Source: Candidatus Lambdaproteobacteria bacterium RIFOXYD2_FULL_50_16
GTDB taxonomy: Bacteria > SAR324 > XYD2-FULL-50-16
Assembly: GCA_001783695.1 (NCBI GenBank)
Contig: MFNE01000011.1
Span: forward strand, 1 to 40,962
DNA length: 40,962 nt
Reading direction: 5' to 3'
Part shown: positions 39,712-40,962 of the stretch, piece by piece
Layout: the number at the start of each line of letters is the position of its first letter
Numbering within the stretch: position 1 is the stretch's first letter
The notes under the pieces: model-generated
What the model was told of the DNA's origin: nothing
Databases searched by the model: none
What the model saw: the letters and a program-made list of their open reading frames with translations, nothing else
Translations under genes and position numbers: made by a program

Positions 39712-40962
39712 TTAAGGGGCGGCTGCGATTACTCGCCGATTCCCGGCTAGGTCTTGGGCATATAACTTAAACCCACCCCCGGCCATCCGCCGGAGCCCTT
39801 CAGGGTCATTGATCCGCACCTGATTGCCCATAACTGGTAGCGTTAGTTCACCTTGGCTGTCTTGTAGGCTCAATTGGATTAGCGGTTCGTTAAACCAAAG
39901 GGTCAAATGCCCGCCTGCTTCCGAATTGATTTGCGGCCAAGCCTGCCCACCTTGACCTAAGCGCCAAACCTGCGCCTCCCCCTTGGGGGGGGTGAGTTTG
40001 ATTTTGGTCAGCCAAGGTTGGCTTTTGTCAATCAAGAGCCAAAAGGTGGCGGTTCCCATTAAACCCTTGGGATTTTCGGCCCGCACCTCAAACTGGTGTA
40101 TCCCCTCGACGAGTTTGCCCATTTCGGGTGAGGAAAGGACGATCCGTTCCCCTTTGGGCAGGGGCAAAGCCTTTTCTTTCCCGTCTATTTTTAGCCAAAG
40201 ACGTTGAATCGGTTGGTTGAAGGTGAGTTGAATCGGTTCGGGCGAGGCCCAGATTAAAGAATTCTGCCCGTTTTCCAAAGCTAATTGTGGTGGTTCCTGG
40301 CCCATTTGCAAAAGTTTTAATTGCCCCGAAACTTGGCTAGGCACCCCATTGGTGCCCACGAGGTCGATAGTTAAAGGGATTTGGTCGGCCTCTGCGGCCA
40401 ACGCATAGAGTTTGGCTGGGTCCACTTCGATTCGGTCGCCCTTTAACTTGGACTCGATCAAGCTGGCCCCCGAATGAATTTCTGCCTTTTCTAAGAGCCG
40501 GTCAAAGGTCAAAACCAAGTCTCGGTCTGGCCGTTGGATATGGGTTTTAAAGAAATAGGCTTCGATCAACTTGGGGGGCGCGGCTTTTTCTGGTTCTGGG
40601 TCAACGGGCGCGCTTTTTTGCAGGGCCTCTAAACGCTCGGGCGGGATGGCGACAGGAGCGGATGGGTTTTTTCCAGGCTCAACCATGGTTAACTCCCCGG
40701 CCTTTAACAGCACTTCCCCTTTGCCATTCGCATCGCCAACGGCCACTTTACCTTCAACTAGAGCCACTTCCGTGCCTCGTTCCGTGGCATAAAGTTCAAA
40801 GTCGGTACCCTTGATCCCCACCACGGCGGTCACGGTCTGCATTCGCACCTCTTTGGGTGCTTGCCGGGTTTCAAACAAACCTCGAACCTTCCCCAAGACC
40901 TCATACCAGCGCAGCGGCTGGCTAGCGGTTTCTAGTTCTTTAACCGTAAAACGGCCTCCCGC
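39712..40962 (-). CDS. FecR-domain protein, N-terminus beyond the window
   Basis: The frame stays open to the right edge, giving at least 416 residues; the start is outside. The visible N-terminal part (AGGRFTVKELETASQPLRWY, then GTDFELYATERGTEVALVEGK) matches the FecR fold, a beta domain found in periplasmic or membrane-anchored proteins. VVGIKGTDF ... VALVEGKVAVGD is the conserved core. A Pro/Ala-rich spacer follows, then repeated Ig-like or big-domain-type strands (about 190-415 of the visible part), including PNPKGLMGTATFWLLIDK-like segments with an "AENPKG" turn. Such proteins often act as envelope sensors or structural proteins; classical FecR controls iron-citrate uptake, but here no FecI or TonB receptor is visible. 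Confidence 0.8.
   Translation of the reverse strand, partial: AGGRFTVKELETASQPLRWYEVLGKVRGLFETRQAPKEVRMQTVTAVVGIKGTDFELYATERGTEVALVEGKVAVGDANGKGEVLLKAGELTMVEPGKNPSAPVAIPPERLEALQKSAPVDPEPEKAAPPKLIEAYFFKTHIQRPDRDLVLTFDRLLEKAEIHSGASLIESKLKGDRIEVDPAKLYALAAEADQIPLTIDLVGTNGVPSQVSGQLKLLQMGQEPPQLALENGQNSLIWASPEPIQLTFNQPIQRLWLKIDGKEKALPLPKGERIVLSSPEMGKLVEGIHQFEVRAENPKGLMGTATFWLLIDKSQPWLTKIKLTPPKGEAQVWRLGQGGQAWPQINSEAGGHLTLWFNEPLIQLSLQDSQGELTLPVMGNQVRINDPEGLRRMAGGGFKLYAQDLAGNRRVIAAAP

Noticed and set aside
1-40962. CRISPR arrays, prophage or conjugation genes
   Set aside because: No regularly spaced repeats, phage structural genes, integrases or transfer genes were seen on either strand.

Overview
The window looks like a chromosomal segment of a Gram-negative bacterium, probably a proteobacterium or a related deep lineage. 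I cannot name the species. The pointers are several signal-peptide-bearing outer-membrane beta-barrels, an outer-membrane-style lipoprotein, FeoAB, a YaeQ protein, paired Hsp20 chaperones, 3'-encoded CCA on both tRNAs, frequent TTG starts with good Shine-Dalgarno sites, and rho-independent hairpins with TTCG loops. Most of it is housekeeping, transport and signalling. No prophage, CRISPR array or conjugative module is visible. The only mobile-element trace is a broken IS5-type transposase at the left edge.

Layout. 1-510 holds decayed DNA: an IS5-type transposase start with a stop and a frame change, then the last 31 codons of a receiver domain. 512-1993 is a DEAD-box RNA helicase. 2336-4218 is an ABC-2 exporter pair. 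4390-5502 is a lipoprotein gene cut by one in-frame TAA. 5925-8213 is a hybrid histidine kinase. 8648-13574 holds two paralogous BamA-like barrels on either side of a two-RCK potassium channel, a 52-residue Cys-containing protein and a half-size UPF0016 cation transporter. 13710-16403 carries a hydrolase, an ACT-domain malic enzyme and a TerB-like protein. 16721-18557 groups two tRNA-Ser genes with seryl-tRNA synthetase. 18673-21757 has a lipocalin-like protein, a 113-bp inverted-repeat element and a second hybrid kinase with a 7TM-DISM sensor. 21963-23809 has two Hsp20 genes below a dense set of palindromes, a decayed receiver-domain copy and YaeQ.

24007-29046 has PEP carboxylase, an SLC13-type permease and an MgtC-like membrane protein. 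29344-31251 is a methyltransferase/ATP-grasp fusion. 31413-35047 has FeoAB between two small outer-membrane proteins. 35421-36143 is a tandem Arr-like ADP-ribosyltransferase. 36257-39472 is a 1071-residue fusion of a decarboxylase-like domain with an FAD amine-oxidase domain. A FecR-domain protein runs off the right edge.

Ties between genes. PEP carboxylase and malic enzyme together interconvert C3 and C4 acids. The channel, UPF0016, MgtC-like, SLC13 and Feo proteins form an ion-handling set. The two hybrid kinases share nearly identical catalytic cores, and two receiver-domain remnants of the same type lie in the window, which suggests repeated duplication and decay. SerS beside two tRNA-Ser genes puts the serine-charging machinery at one locus. 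The most unusual items are the methyltransferase/ATP-grasp fusion, the tandem Arr protein with one apparently dead half, the channel whose RCK domains lack the usual glycine motif, and the palindrome array above the Hsp20 operon.
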